Below, piece after piece: positions 1-9,003 of a stretch of 64,000 nt of DNA (the first letter of the stretch is position 1; each line of letters opens with the position of its first letter). Made by a program: the position numbers and the translations under genes. Origin of the DNA: Alkalimarinus alittae (GTDB taxonomy: Bacteria; Pseudomonadota; Gammaproteobacteria; Pseudomonadales; Oleiphilaceae). The notes beneath the pieces were generated by a model. It had not been told where the DNA came from and did not search any database. It saw only the letters and a list, made by a program, of their open reading frames with translations. The DNA lies in assembly GCF_026016465.1 (NCBI RefSeq), contig NZ_CP100390.1:868001-932000 (forward strand). Reading direction: 5' to 3'.

Positions 1-611
1 TCTGGCGCTCTGTAGGGCATTCTCAAAACGCATTTTATGTTGAAAGCTTTATTGATGAACTGGCTCATGAAACAGCCACTGACCCATTCTTGTTCAGACA
101 ATCTTTGCTAAAAAACCAACCGCGCCAACGACAGGTGCTTGAGTTGGCTGCCAAGCAATCAGGCTGGGGTAAACCACTCCCTAAAGGGCGCTTTAGAGGG
201 ATTTCGGTCCACAAAAGCTTCAAGAGTTATGCCGCTCAAGTGGTGGAGCTTTCGGTTGAACATGGACGCATCAATATACACCGTGTCGTTTGTGCGATTG
301 ATTGCGGCATTGTGGTTAACCCCGATATAGTAAAAGCCCAAATGGAAGGCGGGATTATTTTTGCATTGACTGCAGCGCTGTATGGTGAAATAACGTTGAA
401 AGATGGTCGTGTAGAGCAGTCTAACTTCGATGACTATCAGTTGCTGAGGATGAATGAAACACCTGATATTGACGTGCACATTGTTGATAGCAATGAAAGC
501 CCAACCGGTGTTGGTGAGCCAGGTGTGCCGCCATTAGCCCCTGCAGTTGCTAATGCTGTTTTTGCTGCAACAGGTCAGCGGTTGCGGTCATTACCGTTGC
601 GTTTGGCCTAG
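1..611 (+). CDS. Molybdopterin-binding subunit of an aldehyde/isoquinoline oxidoreductase-type enzyme, C-terminal part
   Basis: The reading frame is already open at base 3, so this is the 3' end of a gene that begins outside the window. The visible part starts with [11 protein letters not shown], a stretch typical of the large molybdenum-cofactor subunit of IorB-like members of the xanthine dehydrogenase family. [17 protein letters not shown] near the end is the conserved segment holding the family's active-site glutamate (GxGE). These enzymes hydroxylate aldehydes or N-heterocycles, often with a separate [2Fe-2S] subunit, which is not visible here. The XdhC-family gene 30 bases downstream supports the call. 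The natural substrate cannot be told. No start can be given; a TTG at 90 is internal. Confidence 0.85.
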   Translation, partial: WRSVGHSQNAFYVESFIDELAHETATDPFLFRQSLLKNQPRQRQVLELAAKQSGWGKPLPKGRFRGISVHKSFKSYAAQVVELSVEHGRINIHRVVCAIDCGIVVNPDIVKAQMEGGIIFALTAALYGEITLKDGRVEQSNFDDYQLLRMNETPDIDVHIVDSNESPTGVGEPGVPPLAPAVANAVFAATGQRLRSLPLRLA

Positions 612-641
612 TGTTTAATGTTGAGCCTGGATTAGTGCTTT

Positions 642-1634
642 ATGTCGTTTAGTGCCCACAGTACCGAGCATCGAGTCATTGAATCGTTATATCAATGGCT
701 CAGTGCCGGTCAGTCTGCATGGCTATGCACGATTGTAAGCACTTGGGGCTCGTCGCCAAGGCCAGCGGGTTCGGTGTTGGCCTTTCACCCAGAGCATGGC
801 ATTGTGGGGTCGTTATCGGGTGGTTGCATAGAAGAAGCGCTAATACGTAAACTTTCAGTGGCCTCTGAAGACACTGATATCAACCCTACGCCTTACCTTT
901 ATGAGTATGCGATTTCTGAAGAAGATCAAGCGCGTTATTCGCTACCTTGTGGTGGTCAAATAACACTGTTAGTTGAGCGCTTAGTCGCAACACCTGACAC
1001 CCTTCAACATGTTAAGATTATTCTTGATACACTTAATAATCGACAGCGAATCCGTCGAGTCGTGCCATTAACGAATGCCCCCGTTCGCTTATCAACTGAG
1101 GTGAGCGATGTGGCAGGTCAAACGGTTACTGTTTCACCTAACTCAGTCAGCGTGCTGTTCGGGCCTGTGTTTAAAATGCTGCTATTGGGTGCTGGGGAAG
1201 TCTCCCACTATGTAGCTCAAATGGCTAATTCTGTTGGCTTTGCCGTCACACTCTGCGACCCACGAGAATCGTTTTTGCAAGGGTGGCAGCAAGAAGGGGT
1301 CGAGGTCATTCAATGCTTACCCGATGACTTAGTAAGGGCTCGTTTTCATGATCCATATTGTGCCATTTTAGCGTTGGCTCACGACCCCAGAGTAGATGAT
1401 ATGGCGTTGATGGAGGCACTCAAAACAGAGGCGTTTTATATCGGCGCGATGGGGTCTTTAAAAACTACCGAAGCGCGCTGTAAACGTTTGGTTCAATTAG
1501 ATTGTACTCCAGCTGAAATTAGTCAATTACATGCGCCTATTGGGCTCGATATTGGTAGTAAAAAACCGGCAGAAATTGCTATCTCAATTATGGCCGAAGT
1601 CGTCTCTGAGCGGCATAGGTTTTTGACTGGTTAG
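642..1634 (+). CDS. XdhC/CoxI family molybdenum-cofactor maturation protein
   Basis: A protein of 330 residues with the two-part layout of XdhC. The N-terminal XdhC/CoxI domain has CTIVSTWGSSPRPAGS and GSLSGGCIEEAL. The C-terminal Rossmann-like domain starts near residue 180 with LLGAGEVSHYVAQMA and ends with AIGLDIGSKKPAEIA-type sequence (residues PIGLDIGSKKPAEIAISI). Known members bind molybdopterin and help insert sulfurated cofactor into xanthine dehydrogenase-type enzymes. It follows the molybdenum hydroxylase subunit by 30 bases on the same strand, so the two are probably one operon and this protein serves that enzyme. ATG start at 642; the only earlier alternatives are weak. Confidence 0.9.
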   Translation: MSFSAHSTEHRVIESLYQWLSAGQSAWLCTIVSTWGSSPRPAGSVLAFHPEHGIVGSLSGGCIEEALIRKLSVASEDTDINPTPYLYEYAISEEDQARYSLPCGGQITLLVERLVATPDTLQHVKIILDTLNNRQRIRRVVPLTNAPVRLSTEVSDVAGQTVTVSPNSVSVLFGPVFKMLLLGAGEVSHYVAQMANSVGFAVTLCDPRESFLQGWQQEGVEVIQCLPDDLVRARFHDPYCAILALAHDPRVDDMALMEALKTEAFYIGAMGSLKTTEARCKRLVQLDCTPAEISQLHAPIGLDIGSKKPAEIAISIMAEVVSERHRFLTG

Positions 1635-1858
1635 CCCCTTGTTGAAACTAGAAAGCCGCTAGCTAACGACCTAAATCGATACTTATTGGTTAAAAGAAAA
1701 ATCAAAAGCGCTTTTACAGAAAGCGCACCTTAGAGGATGTCTTAATAATTTTGGATTCAGAGTAACCGCCGTATTTTTATTTGAGCTGTACGCTTATTTC
1801 AGTTTTGATCCGCTGCGCTACAATCAGGCCATATTAGGACTGAATAAGATCGTTTTTT

Positions 1859-2083
1859 ATGCATACTGAAACCGTTACCTTCTTAAAAGAAAGTGCCAGT
1901 AAGCTAAGCGTAGATGAACCGCTTATGGTTACTCAAAACGGGAAAGCAAAATATATAATCCAAAGTTTTGAAGATTGTCAGTATCAACAAGAGTCAATTG
2001 CCTTGCTAAAGCGAGTGAACTTAGCGGATTAGCGCGTTTCTGAAAAAGAGCTAACTACCTCCGACGCTTTCGATATAGATTAA
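1859..2083 (+). pseudogene. Phd/YefM-like antitoxin gene interrupted by a stop codon
   Basis: An ATG at 1859 opens 57 codons beginning MHTETVTFLKESASKLS and containing EPLMVTQNGKAKYII, the N-terminal DNA-binding half of Phd/YefM-type antitoxins. A TAG at 2030-2032 stops it, but the same frame continues RVSEKELTTSDAFDID to a TAA at 2081, which looks like the rest of the protein. The stop is therefore probably a recent nonsense mutation. A short protein of 57 residues might still be made. It lies 7 bases before a broken toxin gene, the usual order for this type II pair. Confidence 0.6.
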
Positions 2084-2089
2084 GTTGTC

Positions 2090-2340
2090 ATGCCATATAG
2101 ACTCACACTTAGTCCCGTATTTAAAATCACACTGAAAAGAGTTTGTAATTTCCTCACCAGAAAGTACTCCCAAGACTTAGCGTCTAAAACTAAAAAAGCT
2201 ATACAGAAAGGTATTGAGGAAAAACTACTTGGTGACGTAAATATTATGATCTAGCTTATATGTCGGCTTTAGGTCGACTCCCAGCGGTTTATCACAACCC
2301 GAAAAGCGAACACTTTTACGCCTTAACGAATATTTCTAGG
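2090..2340 (+). pseudogene. RelE/ParE-like toxin remnant
   Basis: An ATG at 2090, just behind the antitoxin remnant, opens 54 codons (MPYRLTLSPVFKITLKR..., stop at 2252) resembling the first half of RelE/ParE-superfamily toxins that pair with YefM-like antitoxins. The sequence after the stop keeps coding-like fragments in other frames up to the end of the next gene, so the C-terminal half with the catalytic or gyrase-binding part is lost by frameshift and truncation. The family assignment rests on a short stretch and on the neighbour. It is very unlikely to be an active toxin. Confidence 0.5.
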
Positions 2341-2898
2341 CTTATCGATATCATACAAAACCATCGAGTCATCTATATCAATTGCACGTAACGCATCGGG
2401 GAACCGTTTAATAATCGATTTTGCTCCATCATCACCCGTTAGTTTTGTTAGTTCATCAAAAAAGTCCCGACCAAATAGAACTGGGTGACCGGGTTTCCCT
2501 AGGTAATAGGGGCGAATAATGGCATTGGGTGTAGCGTAAGATGTTAACTTGGTTAGTGTCTGCGGCTGTATATAAGGCATGTCAGCCAAACAAATGCCAA
2601 TCCAATCCACGGTTTTTGTGCTTAACGTTTCTGCGGCTTCTGCTATAACACTTGAAAGTCCTTGTTCGGCGTTTTTGACTGTAATGACGTCAACATTGAG
2701 GGAAGTAAGGTGATTATAAAGAACCATATCATCGTCTCGTATAACCACTACAAACTCATAGTCTGACGCCTTTAACGTATCAATAGTGGTTCTAATAACA
2801 CTGTTACCTGATGGAAGTGGGTGTAGCAGTTTAGGGCTACCAAAACGGCGTGAAAAGCCTGCGGCTAAGAGAATGTATAACCCTGATTGATGTTTCAT
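2323..2898 (-). CDS. MocA/MobA-like molybdopterin nucleotidyltransferase
   Basis: 191 residues with the nucleotide-binding signature LAAGFSRRFGSPKLL at residues 11-25, the LAAGxSxRxGxxK motif of NTP transferases acting on molybdopterin. CLADMPYIQP (about residue 90-100) is the metal-binding DMP segment and RPYYLGKPGHPVLFGRDFF matches the PGHPV motif of MocA-like proteins. MocA makes molybdopterin cytosine dinucleotide for hydroxylases of the xanthine dehydrogenase family, which fits the enzyme encoded at the left edge, though this gene is on the opposite strand. MobA (GTP-using) is the alternative; the xanthine dehydrogenase context favours MocA. The ATG at 2898 gives the expected family length. 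Confidence 0.75.
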   Translation of the reverse strand: MKHQSGLYILLAAGFSRRFGSPKLLHPLPSGNSVIRTTIDTLKASDYEFVVVIRDDDMVLYNHLTSLNVDVITVKNAEQGLSSVIAEAAETLSTKTVDWIGICLADMPYIQPQTLTKLTSYATPNAIIRPYYLGKPGHPVLFGRDFFDELTKLTGDDGAKSIIKRFPDALRAIDIDDSMVLYDIDKPRNIR

Positions 2899-3062
2899 TT
2901 TGTCATAATACAGCGCATGTTCATGTTTTACCCTGTCCTTATTATGTTATACGTACGATGTAGCGGGAACGCTAGCGTCAGTCAAAATTGAATCGAATAG
3001 ACTTTCATAACAGCTTTTGGTTCAATGATTATCTTAATAAAAACGGAAGCATTTGAATTATT

Positions 3063-4103
3063 TTGAACACTTATAACACACACTTTAACGTCTGCACATT
3101 TAACCTCTTTAATTACGTTCTCCCTCCTAACGCTTATTACGAAACTGAAAATATTTATACGCTGCCCAAATGGGAGAAAAAGCAGCGTTGGATTGCTCAG
3201 CAGTTATCGAGTTTATCGCCCGATATTATTGGCTTTCAAGAGGTGTTTAGTCCTGATGCGCTTAAAACACTCGTAGCACAGCATAACCTGCCTTATTTTG
3301 TCACGGTATCTGAGCCTCAAGTCAGAACACATCACGTTTATGAAAAGCCTGTAGTAGCATTGGCTTCACGCTTTCCAATTTTGACTGCAGAGGCGGTAGA
3401 GGTTTCGTCTTCCTTGATTGATGCACTGAAGTTACAGTCTGATTTTAATTTCAGTCGTCCTCCTATTCGAGCAGAGGTTCAAATAGAAGGGTTTGGAAGC
3501 GTGTTGGTATATGTAGCACACTTAAAATCCAAACGATCGCAAATAGAACCACAGTTAACGGGCGAAGAGGGCGCGTTCGATAGTATGAGTGAGAGCGTGA
3601 CAGCTCAGGTACACGGAAGTTGGGCCTCAACAATTCAACGTGGTACAGAGGCGACATTAATTTACCAAGATATCATTGAGCAAATGAGAGTGAAAGAGCG
3701 GCCGGTGATGGTGTTGGGCGATTTAAATGACTCTATGGAATCGCCTGTCTTGCAGTCGTTGGTGGGAGGTCAGAATATCGACAGGCTAGATGGTAAAAAT
3801 GTATCGGGTATGGCGATAGCTCATCAACGAGCGATACAGCGCTTTTCTTTGTATGATGCGTTTGATCTACAAGAAAAAATAAAACCTAACGACCGAAAGC
3901 CCACGCATTACTTTGCCAATCGAGGCAATGTACTGGATTACATTTTGCTCTCGAAAGATTTTAAGTCAGATTATGATCACAGTCTTGCCAGCGTTAATAC
4001 TTACCAAGTAAATAACGCACATTTAATTAACCCTCACCCAGACAATGATGCCGAGTGCTCGGATCATGCGCCTGTGCAGGTGGATATTGAAATAAGGGTT
4101 TAG
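3063..4103 (+). CDS. Endonuclease/exonuclease/phosphatase family protein
   Basis: 346 residues covering one EEP fold. The hallmark residues are visible: CTFNLFN at the N-terminus (metal-binding Asn), PDIIGFQEV around residue 54-62 (metal-binding Glu), VMVLGDLNDS near 215 (Asp/Asn pair) and ECSDHAPVQVDI at the C-terminus (catalytic SDH). The family cleaves phosphodiesters in nucleic acids or in phospholipids and inositol phosphates; the substrate cannot be told. There is no clear signal peptide. The start is a TTG at 3063 because a stop lies just upstream at 3054 and the conserved core begins only nine residues later. It stands alone between genes of other pathways. Confidence 0.8.
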   Translation: MNTYNTHFNVCTFNLFNYVLPPNAYYETENIYTLPKWEKKQRWIAQQLSSLSPDIIGFQEVFSPDALKTLVAQHNLPYFVTVSEPQVRTHHVYEKPVVALASRFPILTAEAVEVSSSLIDALKLQSDFNFSRPPIRAEVQIEGFGSVLVYVAHLKSKRSQIEPQLTGEEGAFDSMSESVTAQVHGSWASTIQRGTEATLIYQDIIEQMRVKERPVMVLGDLNDSMESPVLQSLVGGQNIDRLDGKNVSGMAIAHQRAIQRFSLYDAFDLQEKIKPNDRKPTHYFANRGNVLDYILLSKDFKSDYDHSLASVNTYQVNNAHLINPHPDNDAECSDHAPVQVDIEIRV

Positions 4104-4216
4104 CCTATTCACTGTATAGGTACATATACTTACTGCTCTACCTGACGTATAGACATTGCTAATTTATAACCTACTACTAGACTCAAGTGTAGGGATAATG
4201 GGCTGATAAGATCAGG

Positions 4217-6421
4217 GTGGATTTAGTGTTTTCTCCAATAAATGTCATGCAGGGATTGCGCTATTTAAAGTTTTTTTTCAGCGTTTTTGTACTGGCGGTT
4301 GCAGTGCTGTCAGCGGTTATGTGGAAGTTCTATAACACCCAGTTAAGTCATCAACAAACCATCTCTCAGGTTGCTGAAGAGCATGTTATTCAGCTTGCCA
4401 GCCAATTGATCATTAATGAAATTGAAGTATTGAGAAAAGATGCCCTCTATTTAGCCGAAAAATCACTCTTAAAGGCATGGCTTGATACCCAGTCACCTCA
4501 GGATTTGAAGTATCTCACCGACGACATGTTGGCCTTTGCGCGCCATCACAAGGCCTATGATCAGATTCGTTTTTTGGATAACCAGGGTAAAGAGGTTGTT
4601 CGGGTTCATGAAATTGCGGGGCAATATCAATCGGTTTTATCGACTCAGTTGCAAGATAAATCTGGCCGCTATTATGTGACGGAGGTTCTTGCTTTGGGTG
4701 AGGGTGAGGTTTATATGTCACCGTTTGACTTGAATGTCGAGAACCGCGTTATTGAAACTCCCCTTAAACCTATGATCAGAGTAGGTACTCCAGTGTTTGA
4801 CCGTAAAGGCCAAAAAAGAGGGTTGATGGTCGTGAATTATAAGGGAGGGGAATTACTTAAGCGTATCAGTGCGCTCCATAGCTTTAGTGAAAGCGGCGTT
4901 TGGCTATTAAACGATAGTGGGTATTGGTTGTTAGGGCCGGCAGAAAATAAAGAATGGGGCTTTATGTATCCAGATCGCCAGGGCGAACGTTTTGGGAGTG
5001 ATTTTAACGGTATATGGAACACTATTATAAAAGGCCCAGAGCAAGATAAATTGTTGCTTGACGAGGGTTGGTTTATTTATCAGAAAATAGTGCCAAAAAC
5101 GTTCTTATTTAGTGGCAATGTCGGCAGCTGGACTATACTTTCTTATGTGTCTCCTCAGCAACTTAATGCTCATTCAGCCAAGTCTTTAAATAACACTGTT
5201 ATTGCATTTGTTGCCTTGGTTTTGTTGTTGGCTGTTGTGAGTGGAATTATTGCCTTTTTTGGTGTTCAACGCTGGCAGGCCGAGCTGCGCATTAGAGAGA
5301 ATGAAGCTCGCTTTAGGGGGCTTTTTGATCATGCGCCTGACCCGATTGTGATTGTGGACCATCAAGGGGTGATCACGCTGATAAACAACCAAGCTGAAAA
5401 GTCATTTGGTTACACGCGTGACGAACTGCGAGGAAAAAAGGTAGAGGTCTTGGTGCCAGAGAAATATCGTCACCAACATGTCATTGATCGCTCAGGGTAT
5501 TCAAAAAAAACAGTGCTACGTGCTATGGGAGAGGGCTTAGAGTTATTTGCGGTGCGCAAAGATGGTAGTGAGTTCCCGGTGGAAATTAGTTTAAGCCCTG
5601 TTAACACTGAACAGGGTATGTTGGTGTTGAGTAACATTCGGGATATCACCACGCGCAAACAAACCGAGCAAGCAATTGAAGAGCTGAATAGGCACCTCAA
5701 AAAGCAGAACCGAGAGCTCGATGTGATCAATAAAGAACTCGAGGCCTTTAGTTACTCTGTCTCCCATGACCTTAGAGCCCCACTACGTGCTTTGGATGGC
5801 TTTAGTAGCACCTTGTTGAGCGATTATGCCGACCAGCTGGACGAACGAGGTCAAGACCGTCTAAACAGAATACGTGCGGCAGCACAAAGGATGGGGGTAT
5901 TGATAGATAGCCTTCTAAGTTTGTCACGAGTGAGCCGTTTAGAACTTAAGCATGAGTCAGTAGATTTGACTCGTCTTGCTGAGACCGTGATAGAAGAGCT
6001 CAGCTTAGGTGACCCTAACCGACAAGTGAAATTGATAGTACAGCCAAATTTAAGGGTAGATGGAGACCCTCAGTTATTGAGAGTTATTCTCGACAATCTG
6101 CTGGGTAATGCTTGGAAGTTCACGAGCAAACGACGTGATGCAGTGATAGACGTAAGTAGCTCTTCCGAGGCGACCGAGATTGTTTATTGTGTGAAAGATA
6201 ATGGGGTAGGTTTTGAAATGGAATTTGTAGACAAACTGTTTGGCGCTTTTCAGCGGCTACATACAGCTTCTGAGTTTCCAGGGACGGGCATTGGTCTGGC
6301 AACAGTGCAGCGCGCGGTTCATAAACATGGTGGGCGTATTTGGGCTGACAGTGAAGTAGGGAAAGGGACGGCATTCTATTTTACGTTGCAAACAGAGGTG
6401 GATGAATGGACGGAAAAATGA
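4217..6421 (+). CDS. Membrane-bound PAS sensor histidine kinase
   Basis: 734 residues. A membrane segment at about 18-37, a periplasmic sensor region of the double-PAS/Cache type to about 320, and a second membrane segment at about 325-347 give a classic transmembrane sensor. A cytoplasmic PAS domain follows (about 360-480), then a HisKA domain with the phospho-acceptor His517 in SYSVSHDLRAPL, and a HATPase with Asn631 (N box), DNGVGFEME (G1) and GTGIGLA from residue 689 (G2). It starts at a GTG at 4217 and overlaps the following response regulator by 16 bases, so the two are translated together and probably form a pair. The kinase domain is of the phytochrome-like kind often matched to Rcp1-type regulators. 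The stimulus is unknown. Confidence 0.9.
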   Translation: MDLVFSPINVMQGLRYLKFFFSVFVLAVAVLSAVMWKFYNTQLSHQQTISQVAEEHVIQLASQLIINEIEVLRKDALYLAEKSLLKAWLDTQSPQDLKYLTDDMLAFARHHKAYDQIRFLDNQGKEVVRVHEIAGQYQSVLSTQLQDKSGRYYVTEVLALGEGEVYMSPFDLNVENRVIETPLKPMIRVGTPVFDRKGQKRGLMVVNYKGGELLKRISALHSFSESGVWLLNDSGYWLLGPAENKEWGFMYPDRQGERFGSDFNGIWNTIIKGPEQDKLLLDEGWFIYQKIVPKTFLFSGNVGSWTILSYVSPQQLNAHSAKSLNNTVIAFVALVLLLAVVSGIIAFFGVQRWQAELRIRENEARFRGLFDHAPDPIVIVDHQGVITLINNQAEKSFGYTRDELRGKKVEVLVPEKYRHQHVIDRSGYSKKTVLRAMGEGLELFAVRKDGSEFPVEISLSPVNTEQGMLVLSNIRDITTRKQTEQAIEELNRHLKKQNRELDVINKELEAFSYSVSHDLRAPLRALDGFSSTLLSDYADQLDERGQDRLNRIRAAAQRMGVLIDSLLSLSRVSRLELKHESVDLTRLAETVIEELSLGDPNRQVKLIVQPNLRVDGDPQLLRVILDNLLGNAWKFTSKRRDAVIDVSSSSEATEIVYCVKDNGVGFEMEFVDKLFGAFQRLHTASEFPGTGIGLATVQRAVHKHGGRIWADSEVGKGTAFYFTLQTEVDEWTEK

Positions 6422-6846
6422 TTCTTCTCGTTGAAGACAATCCAGATGACGAGCTGTTAACAATTGAAGCCATGAATGCGAACGCTATTGGTAGCGAGAT
6501 CATCGTGGTGCGCGATGGTGAAGAGGCTTTAGAATACCTTTTGGGTACTGGACGGTACTCAGGCAAGGAGTCTTCACTTCTACCGTCATTAGTATTGCTA
6601 GACTTAAATTTACCCAAAATAAATGGATTAGAAGTGTTACGCCGTTTGCGCGCTCATGAGCGAACCAAGTTAATGCCAGTGGTCATATTAACATCATCTA
6701 TTGAAGATGAAGATCGGCTGAAAGGTTATAGCTTTGGTGCTAACAGTTATGTGCGTAAACCAGTTGATTTTGAAGAGTTTGTTAATACGGCTGGCCAACT
6801 TGGGTCGTATTGGTTAGGGTTGAACGAGGCACCTCCTGCAAGATGA
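6406..6846 (+). CDS. Single-domain response regulator (Rcp1/CheY-like)
   Basis: 146 residues forming one receiver domain with no output domain. The acidic pocket is EDNPDD (residues 8-13), the phospho-acceptor is Asp66 in LLDLNLPKINGL, the switch Thr lies in VILTSS and the conserved Lys118 in RKPVDF. The loop after EDN and the LLDLNLP sequence match the Rcp1 subgroup that takes phosphate from phytochrome-type kinases. It overlaps the kinase gene upstream, and its stop codon overlaps the ATG of the next gene, so this is the middle member of a three-gene phosphorelay operon. It may pass phosphate to, or compete with, the receiver domain of its downstream neighbour. Confidence 0.9.
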   Translation: MDGKMILLVEDNPDDELLTIEAMNANAIGSEIIVVRDGEEALEYLLGTGRYSGKESSLLPSLVLLDLNLPKINGLEVLRRLRAHERTKLMPVVILTSSIEDEDRLKGYSFGANSYVRKPVDFEEFVNTAGQLGSYWLGLNEAPPAR

Positions 6847-8966
6847 AAGACGATATGGGGGAAATTATGCAGGCACCAGATAGGGCGAAGAAACCATTAA
6901 ACGCGCTAATTATCGAGGATGTGGAAGATGACGCCTTGCTATTGGTGGACTATTTAGAAACGAATGATTTCTCTGTTAAATGGTGTCGTGTTGATACTGA
7001 AGAGGGCATGATATCTAAGCTTAAAGAGCCTTGGGATATCGTTTTCTCAGACTTCTCGATGCCACACTTTAGCGGACATCGAGCATTAGGTGTGCTTCGA
7101 GAGCACAACTCAGAGATCCCTTTTATTTTTGTGTCTGGGACTATCGGAGAAGATATCGCGGTCGAAGCCCTTAAGTCAGGTGCACAGGATTACCTCATGA
7201 AGGATAACCTGGTTCGCATGAGGTCTGCGGTAGAGCGTGAACTGCGAGAAACACAATCCCGAAAAGATCGACAAAAAACGGATCGTTCTCGTGCTCGTTT
7301 AGTAGCCATATTGGAAGCCTCTCCTGATATGGTAGCCATCCTTCAGCCTGATGCTAGACTGGAATATCTAAACAGTTCCGGGCTTAAGCTGCTTGGGCTA
7401 GAGGGTGTTGAAAAAGAGCACGTTGAAAAACTAAACTTAGTTGATTTAGTGTCCGAGCCTTTTGCGCAACAGCTGTGGGTAGAAATTTTGCCTGGCTTGC
7501 AACAAAATAAAGCCTGGCATGGCGAAACAGAAATATTGACCATTGCGGGTAAAATAATACCTGTATCTATGTCGCTATTGGCCCATAACGATAGGCATGG
7601 CGAAATTGAGTATCTATCGGTTACGGTTAGAGATATATCTGAGCGAAAGCACTTTGAATCTGTGCTGCATCACCAGGCAACGCATGATGCGTTAACTGGC
7701 TTGCCCAATCGTTACTTTCTTATAAATCGTTTTGCAACTGCGCTTGAGCTTGCCCGAAGGCATGATCATTGTGTCGCCGTGATGTTTCTTGATTTAGATA
7801 ACTTCAAACGCGTCAATGACAGCATGGGCCATGGACACGGCGACTCACTGCTAAAGCAAGTAAGTCAGCGACTGCGCAACAGCCTTAGACCAGGAGATAC
7901 GATCGCTCGACACGGAGGGGATGAATTCACCATATTGCTAGAAAACCTCAAGCATCCCGATAAAGCGATTTCGGTGATCAGAAAGCTTCGGGAAGCCTTT
8001 TTGCAACCCATTAAAGTGGGCTCACAAGATATTTATGTCACCTTTAGCACGGGTATAGCGCTTTACCCGACTGACGGACAAAATGTCGAGGATTTATTGC
8101 GCAATGCCGATACGGCCATGTATCGTGCTAAAGCATTAGGGCCCAGTCAATACCGGTTTTATGCACCATCTATGAACGCCAGAGGCCATGAGTTTCTGTC
8201 ATTAGAAGGCGACTTGCAGCAAGCGCTAGAGCAGAATGAATTCCGTTTGTACTACCAACCTCAAGTTGATGCACAAAGCGGTAAAGTAGTGGGCATGGAA
8301 GGGCTAATTCGTTGGCAACACCCTAAGCGAGGCATTGTCTCACCGGCTGACTTTATTCCTTTATTAGAGGGCTCTGGGTTAATTATTTCGGTAGGTGAAT
8401 GGGTGCTTCGGCAAGCTTGTATGCAACACCGTATTTGGCGTGAGGCAGGCTTTAATGACCTTCGAATTTCCGTTAATGTTTCTGCAACCCAATTTAACGA
8501 CCGACACTTGATGGACAAAATCCAACGAGCAATAAAAGAAGAACAAATGATTCCGCATTTATTGGAGCTGGAAATCACTGAGAACACGGTGATGCAAGAC
8601 CCTGTAGCGGTTATTGAAACCTTAAATGCACTTCGTTCAGAAGGTGTACGAATCGCCATAGATGATTTTGGTACAGGCTACTCATCCCTGGCATATCTAA
8701 AGCGCTTTCCACTGAGTGTGTTGAAAATAGACAAGTCATTTGTCGATGACATCGGTGAAGTAGGCGGTGACTCTACGATTGTAGAAGCCAGTATTTCGCT
8801 GGCTCACAAGCTTGGTCTTCAAGTGGTTGCAGAGGGTGTTGAACGTGTTGAACAATATGAGTTTCTGAGATCCATTGGGTGTGATTTAATTCAGGGGTAT
8901 TATATTAACCGACCATTAACGGAGGCTGATATGACTGACTTCCTTGTCAAGAATGCCACACAATGA
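6843..8966 (+). CDS. Receiver-PAS-GGDEF-EAL c-di-GMP protein
   Basis: About 707 residues from the ATG at 6843, which overlaps the previous stop as ATGA; an ATG at 6867 behind GGGGGAA is an equally good start. The order is: receiver domain with Asp70 in FSDFSMP; PAS domain (about 140-270); GGDEF domain with an intact GGDEF at residues 358-362; EAL domain in which the signature reads EGL (Glu486) in MEGLIRW. The other EAL motifs are present, including DDFGTGYSSL and LKIDKSFVDD. It probably makes and/or degrades cyclic di-GMP under control of the upstream kinase. The intact GGDEF favours synthase capacity; the Ala-to-Gly change in EAL may or may not affect hydrolysis, since the catalytic Glu is kept. 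Confidence 0.9.
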   Translation: MKDDMGEIMQAPDRAKKPLNALIIEDVEDDALLLVDYLETNDFSVKWCRVDTEEGMISKLKEPWDIVFSDFSMPHFSGHRALGVLREHNSEIPFIFVSGTIGEDIAVEALKSGAQDYLMKDNLVRMRSAVERELRETQSRKDRQKTDRSRARLVAILEASPDMVAILQPDARLEYLNSSGLKLLGLEGVEKEHVEKLNLVDLVSEPFAQQLWVEILPGLQQNKAWHGETEILTIAGKIIPVSMSLLAHNDRHGEIEYLSVTVRDISERKHFESVLHHQATHDALTGLPNRYFLINRFATALELARRHDHCVAVMFLDLDNFKRVNDSMGHGHGDSLLKQVSQRLRNSLRPGDTIARHGGDEFTILLENLKHPDKAISVIRKLREAFLQPIKVGSQDIYVTFSTGIALYPTDGQNVEDLLRNADTAMYRAKALGPSQYRFYAPSMNARGHEFLSLEGDLQQALEQNEFRLYYQPQVDAQSGKVVGMEGLIRWQHPKRGIVSPADFIPLLEGSGLIISVGEWVLRQACMQHRIWREAGFNDLRISVNVSATQFNDRHLMDKIQRAIKEEQMIPHLLELEITENTVMQDPVAVIETLNALRSEGVRIAIDDFGTGYSSLAYLKRFPLSVLKIDKSFVDDIGEVGGDSTIVEASISLAHKLGLQVVAEGVERVEQYEFLRSIGCDLIQGYYINRPLTEADMTDFLVKNATQ

Positions 8967-9003
8967 AATGTTGAACCTTAGTGGATAAACAAATAGCAGG
9001 CAC

